A stretch of DNA of 8,562 nucleotides. It comes from Bacillota bacterium. GTDB lineage: Bacteria > Bacillota > Clostridia > Oscillospirales > QAMX01. This document shows, piece by piece, positions 7,215 to 8,562 of this stretch. The translations under genes and the position numbers were made by a program. Each line of letters opens with the position of its first letter. Position 1 is the first letter of the stretch. The notes under the pieces are model-generated. The model was not told the origin of the DNA. It searched no databases and worked only from the letters and a program-made list of their open reading frames with translations. The stretch covers positions 1 to 8,562 of the forward strand of contig JAKPBM010000126.1 in the NCBI GenBank assembly GCA_029778935.1, given 5' to 3'.

Positions 7215-7990
7215 TTGCCCGGGCCACGGAAGCGGACAAAGAGCGTTGCCTTTCTTTATACGAAGCCTGTTTCGGCGACCCGCGGGATTTTGCGGAAGGG
7301 ATCTGGGACAGTTTTCATAACGACTGCCTGGTCCTCTGGGAGGACGGGCGGGCAGTCTCCATGGCGTACTATCCCGCCCTAACCGTGGGGGACTGCCAGG
7401 CCGGGTATATTTACGGCGCCTGCACGCTGCCCGAATACCGGGGCGGCGGCCGCATGAGACGGCTGCTTGCCGCCGTACTTTCGGAAATGGAAACGCGGGG
7501 CGACGCGTTTGCCTTTCTGGTCCCCGTGGAGGATAGCCTGGTTTCCTATTATGAAAGGTTCGGGTTTGCCCCGGGTTTTTTTGTGGAAACGGGGCGGCTT
7601 GTCCAGGACCATGCGGGGGCGGCCCCTGCGAAACGGGCGGAAGCTTCCGATTTTGCCCGTATCAACGCTGTATACGAAAAAGAAAACGAAGGGGTTTGGC
7701 ATATCCGCCGCGACAGGGCCTTTTACGAGCGCTATCAGGCGTTAAGCGCCCCCGAAGGGTTTTTTGTCTGCCCCGAAGGCTACGCCTTTGCGGACAGAAC
7801 CGGCGGCCGCCTGTTTTTGCGGGAGGTTGGCGGCGATTTTGCGAAAGTGACCGCGTCGGTCATGGCGGCGCTGGGGGTGGCGGAGCTGGATTACCGCCTT
7901 CCGGCGGAAAGCGGCGCGCTCCACGGCTGCGTGCGCCCCGTATGCGGGAAAGTGCCGGGCCCTTTGCGTTTGAACCTGCTTTGGGATTAA
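7211..7990 (+). CDS. GNAT family N-acetyltransferase
   Basis: GNAT enzymes transfer an acyl group, usually acetyl from acetyl-CoA, to an amine; the substrate here cannot be read from the sequence. The 259-residue product has the fold in its N-terminal half: start MIARATEADKERC, strands around VLWEDGRAVSMAYY (41-54), the acetyl-CoA motif YGACTLPEYRGGGRM (68-82), and FLVPVEDSLVSYYERFGF (102-119), the usual closing Tyr-x-x-x-Gly-Phe. This pattern resembles Eis-type GNATs, but the protein is much shorter than Eis. The C-terminal 130 residues, with WHIRRDRAFYERY (163-175), look like a degenerate second unit. The ATG overlaps the DUF2156 stop (ATGA), and no strong ribosome binding site precedes it, which fits translational coupling. 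The frame runs open far upstream to 6761, but that is the shadow of the DUF2156 gene. Confidence 0.9.
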   Translation: MIARATEADKERCLSLYEACFGDPRDFAEGIWDSFHNDCLVLWEDGRAVSMAYYPALTVGDCQAGYIYGACTLPEYRGGGRMRRLLAAVLSEMETRGDAFAFLVPVEDSLVSYYERFGFAPGFFVETGRLVQDHAGAAPAKRAEASDFARINAVYEKENEGVWHIRRDRAFYERYQALSAPEGFFVCPEGYAFADRTGGRLFLREVGGDFAKVTASVMAALGVAELDYRLPAESGALHGCVRPVCGKVPGPLRLNLLWD

Positions 7991-8009
7991 CCCGGGAAAG
8001 GAGATTTCC

Positions 8010-8552
8010 ATGGTTGTTATTTTGCTTGCGGACGGTTTTGAAGAAGTAGAGGCTTTGGCCCCGGCGGACATTCTGCGCCGCATGGGGATCCCCGTGGTGC
8101 TGGCCGGCGTTTCCGGCAAACAGGTCACCGGCTCCCACGGCATCGAAGTGACGGCCGACAAGACGCTGAATCAGCTGAAAAACGAAACGCCCGAGGCGGT
8201 CATCCTGCCCGGCGGCATGCCCGGCGCAAAAAATTTGGCCGCATCCTCGGCGGTTGCGGCCATGGTCAGGAGAACGTATGAAGCCGGCGGCATTCTGGGC
8301 GCCATCTGCGCCGCCCCCATGGTGCTCGGCAAGCTGGGGCTTTTGGAAGGAAGGAAGGCCACCTGCTATCCGGGCTTTGAGGAGGAACTTTCCGGGGCGG
8401 AAGTTCTGCCGCAGGAAAAAGTGGTCGTCGACGGCAAATTTGTGACGGCCCGAAGCGCCGGCGCGGCTTTTGAGTTCGGTTTTGCCTTGGGTACACTGTT
8501 AAAAGACGAGACGGAAGCGAAATTTGTCCGCCGCGCTATGTTTGTGGAGTGA
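8010..8552 (+). CDS. DJ-1/PfpI family protein (YajL/ThiJ-like)
   Basis: DJ-1/PfpI proteins are small cytosolic flavodoxin-like proteins with a reactive cysteine. Members act as protein or small-molecule repair enzymes, glyoxalases or chaperones, and the specific role is often unproven. The 180-residue product is full length. It shows LADGFEEVEALAPADILRR (6-24), with E14 at the place of the DJ-1 Glu that activates the cysteine, then LPGGMPGAKNL (66-76). The nucleophile elbow is AICAAP with C100. CYPGFEEEL (119-127) lies where DJ-1 has its His126 region, with Tyr in that place, and TARSAGAAFEFG (146-157) follows. AAAGGAG at 7997-8003, six bases before ATG, is a near-ideal ribosome binding site. 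It lies 19 bases after the GNAT gene with no terminator between, so it is probably the last gene in view of the same operon. Confidence 0.93.
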   Translation: MVVILLADGFEEVEALAPADILRRMGIPVVLAGVSGKQVTGSHGIEVTADKTLNQLKNETPEAVILPGGMPGAKNLAASSAVAAMVRRTYEAGGILGAICAAPMVLGKLGLLEGRKATCYPGFEEELSGAEVLPQEKVVVDGKFVTARSAGAAFEFGFALGTLLKDETEAKFVRRAMFVE

Positions 8553-8562
8553 CAGACCATTT

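Noticed and set aside
7991..8009. A terminator between the GNAT and DJ-1 genes
   Set aside because: The 19-base gap holds CCCGGG and a ribosome binding site but no stem followed by a T run.

Overview
The window looks like a chromosomal housekeeping region from a GC-rich member of the Bacillota, most likely the Clostridia. The reasons are purine-rich AGGAG-type ribosome binding sites, sigma-A-type promoters with near-consensus boxes, the mnmE-mnmG-rsmG order, a clostridial-style thymidylate kinase, a TagA/WecG-family glycosyltransferase and a DUF2156 protein. No species can be named from this sequence. I see no rRNA, tRNA, CRISPR array, insertion sequence or prophage gene.

Left edge (1-389, minus strand): the N-terminal 129 codons of a PduL-type phosphate acyltransferase, cut by the window edge. 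From 390 to 705 there is a 316-base divergent intergenic region. It carries a strong plus-strand promoter (TTGACA at 616, extended -10 TATAAT at 637), a predicted 12-bp hairpin in the mnmE leader, and a weak candidate promoter for pduL.

Centre (706-4751): mnmE, mnmG and rsmG, transcribed together. MnmE and MnmG form the complex that modifies the wobble uridine of several tRNAs, and RsmG methylates 16S rRNA, so this block supports decoding accuracy. The genes that often precede mnmE in Bacillota (rnpA, yidD, yidC, jag) are absent here. mnmE has its own promoter and a divergent metabolic neighbour.

Right part (4808-8552): a second tight gene series with its own TTGACT-17-TACAAT promoter, whose -35 box overlaps the rsmG stop codon. 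It encodes a TagA/WecG glycosyltransferase (envelope glycopolymer synthesis), a thymidylate kinase-like protein, a DUF2156 protein, a GNAT acetyltransferase and a DJ-1/PfpI protein. Two junctions are ATGA overlaps, one gap is 23 bases and one is 19, so co-transcription is likely.

No clearly new multi-gene system is visible. The points most worth a second look are an Asp-to-Ala change in the conserved DRY motif of the thymidylate kinase, the coupled DUF2156-GNAT pair, the mnmE leader hairpin, and the PduL that lacks a microcompartment-targeting extension.
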